From Acidobacteriaceae bacterium (GTDB lineage: Bacteria > Acidobacteriota > Terriglobia > Terriglobales > SbA1), in contig JAFAGX010000563.1 in the NCBI GenBank assembly GCA_019237515.1, positions 1 through 5,749 on the forward strand: a DNA stretch of 5,749 nucleotides. Direction: 5' to 3'. Under the pieces are notes generated by a model that was not told the DNA's origin, searched no databases, and saw only the letters and a program-made list of their open reading frames with translations. Below, piece after piece: positions 1 through 5,749 of the stretch. The position numbers and the translations under genes are program-made. Numbering within the stretch: the first letter of the stretch is position 1; the number at the start of each line of letters is the position of its first letter.

Positions 1-1
1 G

Positions 2-361
2 GCGCAAGCACAGAAAATTAAACGCAGCGGGCCCATGAACCTGGAGTTGGAGCCTACGGCGGACATTTTGGCCGAGATCGCGCGGCGTAAGAAATCGCAA
101 ATCGTAATTGGATTTGCGGCAGAGACGCAGAATGCGCTGGAGAACGCGCGGAAGAAACTGGTCTCGAAATCGCTCGATGCGGTGGTAGTGAATGATGTTT
201 CGCACGAAGGGGTCGGATTTGACTCCGACCGCAATGCGGTGACGATTATTACGCCAGCCGAAGTTATCGAAGTTCCGGAAACCACGAAATGGGAAGTGGC
301 GCAACGCGTGCTGGATCAGGTGGTTCATCTTTGCCAGCAAAGGTCAGCTCTCAAGGCTTAG
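2..361 (+). CDS. coaBC: CoaBC, C-terminal part: phosphopantothenate-cysteine ligase domain (5' truncated by window edge)
   Basis: This is the last 119 codons of the bifunctional phosphopantothenoylcysteine decarboxylase / phosphopantothenate-cysteine ligase, a cytosolic enzyme that makes 4'-phosphopantetheine for coenzyme A. The reading frame is open from nucleotide 2, so the gene begins outside the window and the internal ATG at 35 is not its start. Visible signatures belong to the CoaB (ligase) half. A KIKR stretch (fragment residues 5-8) matches the lysine-rich KxKK loop that closes over the nucleotide-activated intermediate. It is followed by LELEPTADIL, then GFAAET (37-42), VVNDVS (around 62-67), GVGFDSD (70-76), and the terminal VTIIT...K.EVAQ.VLD helix usual for the family. 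The decarboxylase half is not visible. The stop lies 3 nt before the next gene, suggesting cotranscription. Family assignment is secure. Confidence 0.95.
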   Translation, partial: AQAQKIKRSGPMNLELEPTADILAEIARRKKSQIVIGFAAETQNALENARKKLVSKSLDAVVVNDVSHEGVGFDSDRNAVTIITPAEVIEVPETTKWEVAQRVLDQVVHLCQQRSALKA

Positions 362-364
362 CAG

Positions 365-1006
365 ATGAGAGCCGGCATTGCTTTGCTCTTCGTTTCCCTT
401 AGTTGCGTTGCCCAGTCCAGCTTTGACAACGAGCACACTGTAGGCGTCAAGGAAAACCCGCCTGGAATCACGCTTACTCTGGCCACCGCTGATGGCCACA
501 ATATCTACAACTTGTCAGACGACATCCCATTCACGCTTTCGTTCACAACTTCGAAATTGCATCGCTACACGGTCGAACTGTCGGGCGGAAGTTTGGCGGG
601 CGCCAGCGACGATGTCGTGCTTATCGGGCCGGAGATGGCGGAAGCGGTGCACTCCCGATCGCTCGTCCCCGTGGGCTACCCGTGCTGCGAGAGCAATCGT
701 CGCTACATCACTCGTGCACCGCGCGTGAGATTTGCGATGCTAAGTTTGACCCGCCTTAACGCGGCCCTGCGATTCAAGTGGCCTCTATACCGGCCACCGC
801 GTCCTGATTCTTCCGCAGTGCCCTCGAGTGAACTTAAGGCAGGAGATTATGAGATCTTTATTCAAACGCGGAGCGTCATGCGAGGATGGCCGAGATCAGA
901 GAAGGAAACCTTCCATGCGGAGAGCGATTTCGTGGTGACGTCGAATAATGTTCTTCATGTGAAGATCCTTCAAAATGCCTCGAAGAAATCAGGGTTTGAG
1001 CACTAG
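365..1006 (+). CDS. Small secreted protein of unknown function, beta-rich
   Basis: I do not recognise a named family. The 213-residue product starts with a short signal-peptide-like segment: one Arg, then a hydrophobic stretch (residues 4-13) ending in SCVAQ. Cleavage after Ala16 by signal peptidase I is plausible. Cys14 lacks a canonical lipobox because Leu is at -2, not -3, so a lipoprotein is less likely. The mature part reads as alternating beta strands: GITLTLATADG (34-44), DIPFTLSFTT (53-62), a Cys-Cys pair at 107-108, AGDYEIFIQTRS (159-170) and SDFVVTSNNVLHVKIL (187-202). This resembles the Ig-like ends of exported Acidobacteriota proteins as I recall them, but that is unverified. The start is supported by AAGG at 353-356, 8 nt before ATG, inside the end of coaBC. 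The 3-nt gap to coaBC suggests translational coupling. It probably acts in the periplasm or outside the cell. Confidence 0.8.
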   Translation: MRAGIALLFVSLSCVAQSSFDNEHTVGVKENPPGITLTLATADGHNIYNLSDDIPFTLSFTTSKLHRYTVELSGGSLAGASDDVVLIGPEMAEAVHSRSLVPVGYPCCESNRRYITRAPRVRFAMLSLTRLNAALRFKWPLYRPPRPDSSAVPSSELKAGDYEIFIQTRSVMRGWPRSEKETFHAESDFVVTSNNVLHVKILQNASKKSGFEH

Positions 1007-1054
1007 ATTCGGGAAGTACTTTTCCACCGTCATTCCTGATAATCTCACTCGCGG

Positions 1055-1852
1055 ATGCCACGCACACTCGACCCTCAGCTTAAACGCGCTTTGACCGAGC
1101 GCCTGCATTACTACAACGAATTGGGCATTTATGATTTTTATCGTCGGCCGCTAATTCAAGATGAGGCCGGTGAAGCGCAGCCGGAGCAGGGAGAAGAGAT
1201 GCATCGAGCAGCAATGCCCGCAGCGGAAGAAGATATATTTGCCCCATCGAAGCCGGAGTCGAGCGCGGTCGATCCAGTAAAGGCGCTTCGGATCATTCGC
1301 GAAGACCTGGGCGATTGCACGCGCTGCGTGTTGCACAAGCAAGGCCGGAAACAGATCGTCTTTGGAGTGGGTAATCCAAACGCGGATTTAATGTTTATCG
1401 GCGAAGCGCCCGGGGCTGATGAAGATGAGCAGGGCGAACCGTTTGTAGGCCGTGCGGGTCAGTTGCTGAACAACATGATCAAGGCCATGGGGCTGCGTCG
1501 TGAGGACGTCTATATTGCAAACATCATCAAATGCCGGCCGCCGGGGAATCGCACCCCAGAGCGCGAGGAATGCGAAACCTGTTCGCCATTTCTAATGCGG
1601 CAAATCGAAGTGATCAAGCCCAAGGTAATCGTGGCCCTCGGAGCTGTAGCCGCGAAAACTCTGCTTGCGATCAATGCTCCAATGTCCGAACTGCGTGGAC
1701 GCTGGTATGACTTTCGAGGCACCAAGCTGGCAGTAACTTATCATCCCGCGTTTCTGTTGCGGGACCCGCGACAGAAAAAAGAAACGTGGAAAGACTTGCA
1801 GAGAGTGATGAAGGAATTAGGCCTAGCGATTCCAACAAAGGTGGAAGAGTAG
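1055..1852 (+). CDS. udg: Uracil-DNA glycosylase, family 4 (4Fe-4S type)
   Basis: This enzyme removes uracil (mainly from cytosine deamination) from DNA as the first step of base-excision repair. The 265-residue protein has the family-4 hallmarks. Motif 1, [20 protein letters not shown], occupies residues 117-136. [10 protein letters not shown] starts at 159. The late motif [10 protein letters not shown] (229-238) carries the catalytic-site His230. Four cysteines suited to the iron-sulfur cluster are present: Cys88 and Cys91 (CTRC), Cys160 (KCRPP) and Cys176 (CSPFL); Cys173 is an extra one. The catalytic domain begins near residue 75. About 70 residues precede it, including [14 protein letters not shown] (19-32) and then a low-complexity acidic linker; this makes the protein longer than the roughly 200-residue thermophile enzymes. 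A TAA at 1040-1042 closes the frame 4 codons upstream, so ATG 1055 is the only start that keeps this extension. No clear Shine-Dalgarno sequence is visible. Confidence 0.95.
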   Translation: MPRTLDPQLKRALTERLHYYNELGIYDFYRRPLIQDEAGEAQPEQGEEMHRAAMPAAEEDIFAPSKPESSAVDPVKALRIIREDLGDCTRCVLHKQGRKQIVFGVGNPNADLMFIGEAPGADEDEQGEPFVGRAGQLLNNMIKAMGLRREDVYIANIIKCRPPGNRTPEREECETCSPFLMRQIEVIKPKVIVALGAVAAKTLLAINAPMSELRGRWYDFRGTKLAVTYHPAFLLRDPRQKKETWKDLQRVMKELGLAIPTKVEE

Positions 1853-1857
1853 ACTCC

Positions 1858-2058
1858 TCACAACCGGAATGGTGCAGTCAGCAGGCGAGCTGGAAGAGTG
1901 ACTGCAGCCCAGATCAATTCCAACACTCCGTGTACGGCAATTCCAATAATCCTAAAGGGCAGCAGGAAGAGCCAGACGATTGGATAGAGCACCAGCGCGA
2001 ACAAGGCCAGCGGCCAGCAGATCACGAACAAAATGCACCAGAGCAGGAAAGCTATCAT
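1858..2058 (-). CDS. Small membrane protein, 66 residues, unknown function
   Basis: This tiny gene is read on the minus strand from ATG at 2058 to a stop at 1858. The product is almost entirely hydrophobic: a long apolar segment (residues 2-33) that could form one long or two tight membrane passes, then a second apolar stretch (37-58). The only charged residues are Glu47 and four arginines, at Arg36, Arg58 and Arg65 plus none elsewhere in the apolar core apart from these C-terminal-side sites; treat the exact count with care. Pro-Phe-Arg or Pro-Ala-Arg turns recur (LPFR, LPAR, APFR). A good Shine-Dalgarno sequence, AGAGG, lies about 7 nt upstream of ATG on the minus strand (around 2066-2070), which favours this over the polar 96-residue plus-strand frame across the same DNA. 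The gene converges on udg with a 5-nt gap and lies 90 nt downstream of the co-directional hydrolase. I recall similar small hydrophobic proteins in Acidobacteriota, but the role is unknown. Confidence 0.72.
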   Translation of the reverse strand: MIAFLLWCILFVICWPLALFALVLYPIVWLFLLPFRIIGIAVHGVLELIWAAVTLPARLLTAPFRL

Positions 2059-2148
2059 GGTTTTCCTCTACTCTAGTTTACGGAAAATTGGGTAAGCGAG
2101 TTCCATAGAAAACTGCAGATCCATCGCTCCGCTCGGGATACCAATGAA

Positions 2149-2832
2149 TTATGCACCCATGCCGGCAAGATATTTGTTGAGAAATGCCAGTGAGCGCAGA
2201 CCAGCGTCACGCCAGACGTCCGCGCTGAAGCCGTGGCCGATACCCGGATAGATCTGGATCTCGTAAGGAATGTTTTTCTTCTCGAGCAGTTGTTGCAGAT
2301 GATATGCCTCTTGCACGGGAACAGTCTTATCCTGATCGCCATGCAAGATCAAAACGGGACAGAGCCGGCGCATAAACAATTTCATTTCCTTGGGAAATCC
2401 GCCGAAGAACTCCACGACGGCCTGAATCCGCGAATCAATGCTGGCGGCGGAGAGCGAGAGATATGCGCCCAGTGAAAAGCCCATGAGTCCGATACGTGCC
2501 GGGTCAACCTCCGGCCGATGTGCGACAAAGCTGACGCAATCCCACAAAGTTTTCATCCAGGCAGGAAAATGGCGGGCAATTGTCTGCAGGCCGTCTGCAT
2601 AGACGGTGTCGGTACGATCGAAATAGTGCAGAACATACACTGCAAAACCTTGTCCGGCCAACAGGGTTGCGGGTTCAGCCATGCTGACGTGTCCTCCGCC
2701 CGACCCGTGAAGGCCGATGACCGTCGGAAGAGCGCGGCCATCGTTTGGGGGGAGAAAACAGTCGAGGCCAATTTCCTTGCCGCCGCTTTGAAAAGTGAGT
2801 TGGGACTGAGAGACAGAGAGCATGGGTGGCAT
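2149..2832 (-). CDS. Dienelactone hydrolase-like alpha/beta hydrolase
   Basis: A 227-residue single-domain alpha/beta hydrolase, probably cytosolic because no signal peptide is present. The fold landmarks appear in order: the oxyanion-hole loop LHGSGGGH (41-48), nucleophile elbow GFSLG with Ser120, acid motif HGDQDKTVP with Asp168, and GIGHGF with catalytic His200. This is a complete Ser-Asp-His triad. Classical dienelactone hydrolases use Cys as nucleophile, so this Ser version is better read as a general esterase or peptidase-like member of the DLH superfamily; the substrate cannot be inferred. Two ATGs lie close together (residues 1 and 4) with no strong ribosome site before either, so the start could be off by three codons. 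It is transcribed divergently from rbfA, and the small membrane gene follows it on the same strand. No chlorocatechol-pathway neighbours are present, arguing against a dedicated aromatic-degradation role. Confidence 0.9.
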   Translation of the reverse strand: MPPMLSVSQSQLTFQSGGKEIGLDCFLPPNDGRALPTVIGLHGSGGGHVSMAEPATLLAGQGFAVYVLHYFDRTDTVYADGLQTIARHFPAWMKTLWDCVSFVAHRPEVDPARIGLMGFSLGAYLSLSAASIDSRIQAVVEFFGGFPKEMKLFMRRLCPVLILHGDQDKTVPVQEAYHLQQLLEKKNIPYEIQIYPGIGHGFSADVWRDAGLRSLAFLNKYLAGMGA

Positions 2833-3033
2833 TAGGATACGGCAATTTTACTCGTGGTTCGGCCAATTGGCTGCCGGCAAAGGCTACTATGGGCCGTTTA
2901 AACTCTTGACCAACTGGACCATCTGCAGTTCCCAGGCTGGCTATAAACCGAAGTACCCGCAGATGTCCAATTCGTGAGCCAACCCAGGCGGCTTTTCTGG
3001 TATTCTCATTCGTTTTATCCGAGGGCCGGAAAA
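2833..3033. promoter_or_regulatory. Divergent intergenic region between the hydrolase gene and rbfA
   Basis: About 200 nt without a convincing gene lie between two divergent starts, so promoters for both directions are expected here. Plus-strand TATAAA at 2942-2947 could be a -10 box for rbfA-nrnA, but the best -35 match (TTGACC, 2906-2911) is 30 nt away, too far for a standard pair. On the minus strand TAAAAT (2850-2845) could serve the hydrolase with a very short leader, and no matching -35 is evident. A perfect 10-bp palindrome, GCCAATTGGC (2862-2871), sits just upstream of the hydrolase and could be an operator or chance. No riboswitch-like or terminator hairpin was recognised. Confidence 0.35.
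3021..3025 (+). promoter_or_regulatory. Ribosome binding site that decides the rbfA start
   Basis: GAGGG lies 8 nt before the GTG at 3034. The longer possible start, GTG at 2974, has no such site. This and the N-terminal sequence VERRGQKHHRERL, which resembles the normal RbfA beginning, support the shorter reading. Confidence 0.6.
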
Positions 3034-3396
3034 GTGGAACGGCGTGGACAAAAACACCACCGGGAACGGTTGGGGGAAGCGTTACGCGAAGAAATTGAGA
3101 CGATGGTCGAGGGCGAACTCGCGGATCCGCGAATCGGTCTCGTCAACGTGAGTAAGGTAGAACTTGCCGAGGATGCCCGCTCAGCGCGGGTACTTATAGA
3201 GGTCGAAGGTGATGACGCGGAGGCAGAACGCAGCCTGGAAGGGCTGGCTGGGGCTGTTGGATTCATCCGCCACGAATTGGCTGAGCGTTTGCATTTGCGG
3301 CGCGCTCCGGAATTGTTTTTTCAACTTGATCGCTCACAGAAATACGAAGCCCGCATCAACGATCTTTTGAATCGCGCCAAGAAGAAAAGCAAATAA
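3034..3396 (+). CDS. rbfA: Ribosome-binding factor A
   Basis: RbfA is a small cytosolic KH-fold protein that binds the 30S subunit and assists late 16S rRNA processing and maturation, notably in the cold. Read from GTG 3034 the product has 120 residues, the usual family length. It begins (M)ERRGQKHHRERL, followed by the characteristic ALREEIETMVEGELADPRIG, a VNVSKVELAEDARSARVLIEV strand pair, and the C-terminal LAERLHLRRAPELFFQLDRS segment that carries the family's RxxPEL motif. A longer reading from GTG 2974 would add 20 residues (SQPRRLFWYSHSF...) unlike known N-termini, so I reject it. The tail is lysine-rich (RAKKKSK). nrnA starts 14 nt after the stop, so the two are probably cotranscribed. 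infB, the common upstream partner, is absent; a divergent hydrolase takes its place. Confidence 0.93.
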   Translation: MERRGQKHHRERLGEALREEIETMVEGELADPRIGLVNVSKVELAEDARSARVLIEVEGDDAEAERSLEGLAGAVGFIRHELAERLHLRRAPELFFQLDRSQKYEARINDLLNRAKKKSK

Positions 3397-3410
3397 TCGA
3401 GTCTGGCCGT

Positions 3411-4358
3411 ATGTTGCAACAGGTTTTAAAAGAAATCGAACAGCGGCAGCGGTTCCTGCTCACCACGCATGCCCGTCCTGATGGGGACGCGATCGGGTCG
3501 GCATTGGCGTGCAGTGAAATCCTGCGTGCGATGGGCAAAGAAGCGGAAGTTGTGTTGCATGACGGAGTTCCGCGAATCTACCAGCAATTACCATTCGCAA
3601 ACGCGGTGATCACCGCCGAGCGGGTCAACGGCAAATACGAAGCCGCCATTCTTCTGGAGTGTGACAGTATCCAGCGTACCCGATTACAGGGACTGGAGAG
3701 CGGCTTCCTGATCAACATTGATCATCACGTTAGCGGCCGTCCATTTGCTCACATCAACTGGATTGAACCGAAGGCGGTCGCCACTGCAGAATTAATTTAT
3801 CAGCTGGCGCGTCAGGCAGGAGTGAACATTTCTCCGGAAATCGCTACGTGCATCTATACGGCCGTGCTAGCGGACACAGGCTCTTTTATGTTCGAAGGAA
3901 CGAATGAACACACGTTTGCATTGGCGCGAGAATTGGTGCTGGCAGGAGCGAACCCAGCACACTGCGCTCGCAACATCTATTTCGGACATTCCACGGCCAA
4001 GATGCGGCTGTTGGGAGCGGCGCTCTCCAACCTCCATCGCGAAGGTTCGCTTGCCTGGATTTGGGTCACGCGGGAGCAGATGGAGCACGTCGGCGCCAAG
4101 GAAGAAGACTGCGAAGGTCTTGTGAACTACGCCTTATCAATTCACGATGTTGAGGTGGCCGTATTTTTCCGCGAATTGCCGGACGGGCGGCTGCGCGCAA
4201 GTCTTCGCAGCAAAGGACACGTTAACGTCTCAACTGTGGCAGAACACTTTGGTGGAGGCGGTCACAAATGTGCGAGTGGTTGCTCGCTTGATGGTCCCTT
4301 GTCCATTGCCGTCGCGCGGCTCGTGGAGCAACTTCGGAGCTCTACTTGCGTACAATGA
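3411..4358 (+). CDS. nrnA: DHH/DHHA1 phosphoesterase: bifunctional oligoribonuclease / pAp phosphatase
   Basis: NrnA-type enzymes degrade 2-5 nt RNA fragments and dephosphorylate 3'-phosphoadenosine 5'-phosphate in the cytosol using two metal ions, usually manganese. The 315-residue length is typical. All DHH metal-ligand motifs are intact: HARPDGDAIGS (His20, Asp24, Asp26), LLECD (Asp85), IDHH (104-106) and LADTGSF (Asp155). The C-terminal DHHA1 domain has the substrate-binding GGGGHKCASGC loop (281-291); this loop has Cys287 and Cys291 around the usual small residues. Start ATG 3411 lies 14 nt after rbfA; no strong Shine-Dalgarno sequence is visible, so coupling to rbfA is likely. The rbfA-nrnA order is a well-known neighbourhood linking ribosome maturation with RNA turnover. 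The TGA stop overlaps an ATG (ATGA, 4355-4358), but that ATG leads only to a five-codon frame. Confidence 0.95.
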   Translation: MLQQVLKEIEQRQRFLLTTHARPDGDAIGSALACSEILRAMGKEAEVVLHDGVPRIYQQLPFANAVITAERVNGKYEAAILLECDSIQRTRLQGLESGFLINIDHHVSGRPFAHINWIEPKAVATAELIYQLARQAGVNISPEIATCIYTAVLADTGSFMFEGTNEHTFALARELVLAGANPAHCARNIYFGHSTAKMRLLGAALSNLHREGSLAWIWVTREQMEHVGAKEEDCEGLVNYALSIHDVEVAVFFRELPDGRLRASLRSKGHVNVSTVAEHFGGGGHKCASGCSLDGPLSIAVARLVEQLRSSTCVQ

Positions 4359-4378
4359 TTGCCTGTTCCTGATTTTAA

Positions 4379-5749
4379 GAAACCATCAATCAAGAAAGAC
4401 AAGCCGACACCACGCGCGCACGGCCGGTCCGAAGTTTCCGCACTGACTGGCTGCTGCTCGGGGGATTTTGCGCCTTCCTCTTCTTCTATGGACTTTCGAA
4501 CTTTGGACTGATCGGGGCTGACGAGCCTCGTTACGCACAAATCGCACGCGAGATGCTGGCGCGGCATGACTGGGTTACGCCTGTCCTCAGTGGTGAGCCC
4601 TGGCTGGAAAAACCTCCGCTTTACTATTGGCAGGCAATGATCGCTTACAGCATTTTTGGCGTGAGCGATTGGGCGGCACGGTTGCCTTCGGCTGTGGATG
4701 CAGCGCTGATGGTAGTCCTGATTTATGTCTTTTCCCGAAAATTTCTTTTTGGAGTTGAGCTTGATGCCGCGCTGATCACAGCTTCTACCGCAGGAGTGAT
4801 TGGTTTTTCCCGCGCAGCGTCAACCGATATGCCACTGGCAGCAATGTTCACGATTGCCATGCTGGCGTGGTTCGCCTGGTACAAAACGAATACTCGGATT
4901 TACCTGGCGGGCGCAGGAATATTTCTCGGACTAGCGACATTGGCCAAGGGACCGGTAGCGCCGTTCCTGACTGCAGTGATCATCGGGGTATTCGCAGTTG
5001 TAAAAAAAGACTACAGAGCCCTATGGCGAACGTTGTGGCTTCCTGCAATCGTGATCTTCGTTGCCGTTGCGATGCCCTGGTATGTCGCAGTTCAGCTGAG
5101 AAATCCGCAGTTCTTTCACGTATTCATTCTCGAACACAACTTCGCCCGCTTTGGCACGGATCTTTATCATCACCGGCAGCCGTTCTGGTATTTCGTTCCA
5201 GTTACGTTGTTAGGTCTCGTGCCGTGGACCGTATTGGCGTGTGTGTCGCTCTGGAGAAGCATGCGGGCCTGGTGGGCAGATCGGCGAAGCTCCGAGCACG
5301 ATTTAAGTTGTTTCCTGCTGGTCTGGTTGTTTGTGCCGGTCGTATTCTTCTCTGCTTCGCAATCGAAGTTGCCCGGATACATTCTTCCCGCAGTGCCAGC
5401 GGGAGCATTACTAGCGGCTGAATATCTCCGACGGCAGTTCTCGAACGAATCAGGGTTTTCGCTTCTTGCTGTGATTTTGCATTCGATTGTGGCTGCCGCT
5501 CCGATCGTGCCTGCGTTGATGATTCAATATCTTGTGCTGCAGCATCGTTTGCCATGGGGAAGGGCATCGGCGGTTTCATTTGCATTCGCGGCTATTGTGG
5601 CGCTTGCGATTGCACTTACGTTGCGCTCGCGGATTGGAGTGAGCGGAATCCGCTTTACGTTGGTTCCGGTCGCGCTCGGGGTAGCGTCCGTATTGAGATT
5701 AGGCTCTCCGGCCCTGGACAGCACGCTTTCTGCGCGCCCAATTGCGAGT
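4379..5749 (+). CDS. GT39/ArnT-like membrane glycosyltransferase (3' end outside window, 5' end unresolved)
   Basis: This is a polytopic GT-C fold glycosyltransferase of the Dol-P-Man mannosyltransferase / ArnT (GT39/PMT) group, which moves a sugar from a polyprenyl-phosphate donor to a lipid or protein on the outer face of the inner membrane. The frame is open for 457 codons to the window end. The first membrane helix is WLLLGGFCAFLFFYGL (about 24-39 counting from 4379). The first periplasmic loop follows with the acidic motif GADEPRYA (46-53, Asp48/Glu49), then WLEKPPLYYWQ, RAASTDMP, TLAKGPVAPF, LEHNFARFGTDLYHH and SQSKLPGYILP, in the usual order with multiple hydrophobic helices between. 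Acceptor and sugar are unknown. The 5' end is odd: TGA (4370) and TAA (4376) close the frame, and no ATG/GTG/TTG occurs before Met59 (4553), which lies beyond the catalytic loop. The start given is simply the first open codon. Either ATC 4385 initiates, or a one-base deletion hides a start at TTG 4359 in the adjacent frame. Confidence 0.88.

Noticed and set aside
1011..1025. Short hairpin GGGAA-loop-TTTCC after the secreted-protein gene
   Set aside because: The 5-bp stem includes a G-T pair and lacks a T-run, too weak to call a terminator.
1815..1835. Imperfect inverted repeat centred on TAGGCCTA near the udg end, as a terminator
   Set aside because: It lies inside udg coding sequence, has mismatches and no following T-run, so it is probably coincidental.
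1786..2076. 96-residue plus-strand frame overlapping the udg end
   Set aside because: It is polar and Gln-rich without family resemblance. The antisense 66-residue membrane frame has a better ribosome site and coherent composition.
2059..2148. 90-nt gap between the two minus-strand genes, examined for a promoter or terminator
   Set aside because: No paired -35/-10 boxes at normal spacing and no stable hairpin were seen; only the ribosome site of the small membrane gene is supported.
2518..2835. 105-residue plus-strand frame opposite the hydrolase
   Set aside because: It is antisense to a complete alpha/beta hydrolase with an intact catalytic triad, so it is a shadow frame.
2906..2947. TTGACC ... 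TATAAA as a sigma-70 promoter pair
   Set aside because: The spacing is 30 nt, far from the usual 16-19 nt; only the TATAAA is kept as a weak candidate.
4867..5421. 184-residue plus-strand open frame
   Set aside because: It lies wholly inside the glycosyltransferase in another frame, has Arg/Ser-rich composition without motifs, and the GT frame over the same DNA is clearly coding.

Overview
The window looks like ordinary chromosomal DNA from a moderately GC-rich bacterium, most likely an Acidobacteriota member (inferred from recalled gene order and protein style, not from a search). The pointers are a coaBC end followed by a type-4 uracil-DNA glycosylase with an N-terminal [18 protein letters not shown] segment, a secreted beta-rich protein between them, an rbfA-nrnA pair, and a GT39-type membrane glycosyltransferase beginning with a DEPRYA motif. 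No mobile element, CRISPR array, tRNA, rRNA or phage gene was seen.

Layout. On the plus strand, 2-361 is the 3' end of coaBC (coenzyme A biosynthesis). It is followed 3 nt later by a small secreted protein of unknown function (365-1006) and then by a family-4 uracil-DNA glycosylase (1055-1852). These three probably form a co-directional block. On the minus strand, 2832-2149 encodes a dienelactone-hydrolase-like alpha/beta hydrolase, and 2058-1858 encodes a 66-residue membrane protein that converges on the glycosylase gene with a gap of only 5 nt. From about 3034 the plus strand carries rbfA (30S ribosome maturation), nrnA (DHH/DHHA1 nanoRNase / pAp phosphatase) and a GT39/ArnT-like glycosyltransferase that runs off the window end. 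The 200-nt region 2833-3033 separates the divergent hydrolase and rbfA and should hold promoters for both.

Functional links. rbfA and nrnA belong to the widely conserved ribosome-maturation/RNA-turnover neighbourhood (infB-rbfA-nrnA-truB in many bacteria). Here infB does not lie directly upstream and truB does not directly follow, so the cluster appears broken or rearranged. The other genes are housekeeping or accessory genes without a shared pathway.

The most notable anomaly is the 5' end of the glycosyltransferase. Its reading frame is closed by TGA and TAA just after an ATGA overlap with nrnA, and there is no ATG/GTG/TTG before the conserved first loop. This implies a frameshift (or sequence error) from an adjacent open frame beginning with TTG at 4359, or a non-canonical start. 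I did not find convincing evidence for an undescribed multi-gene system.
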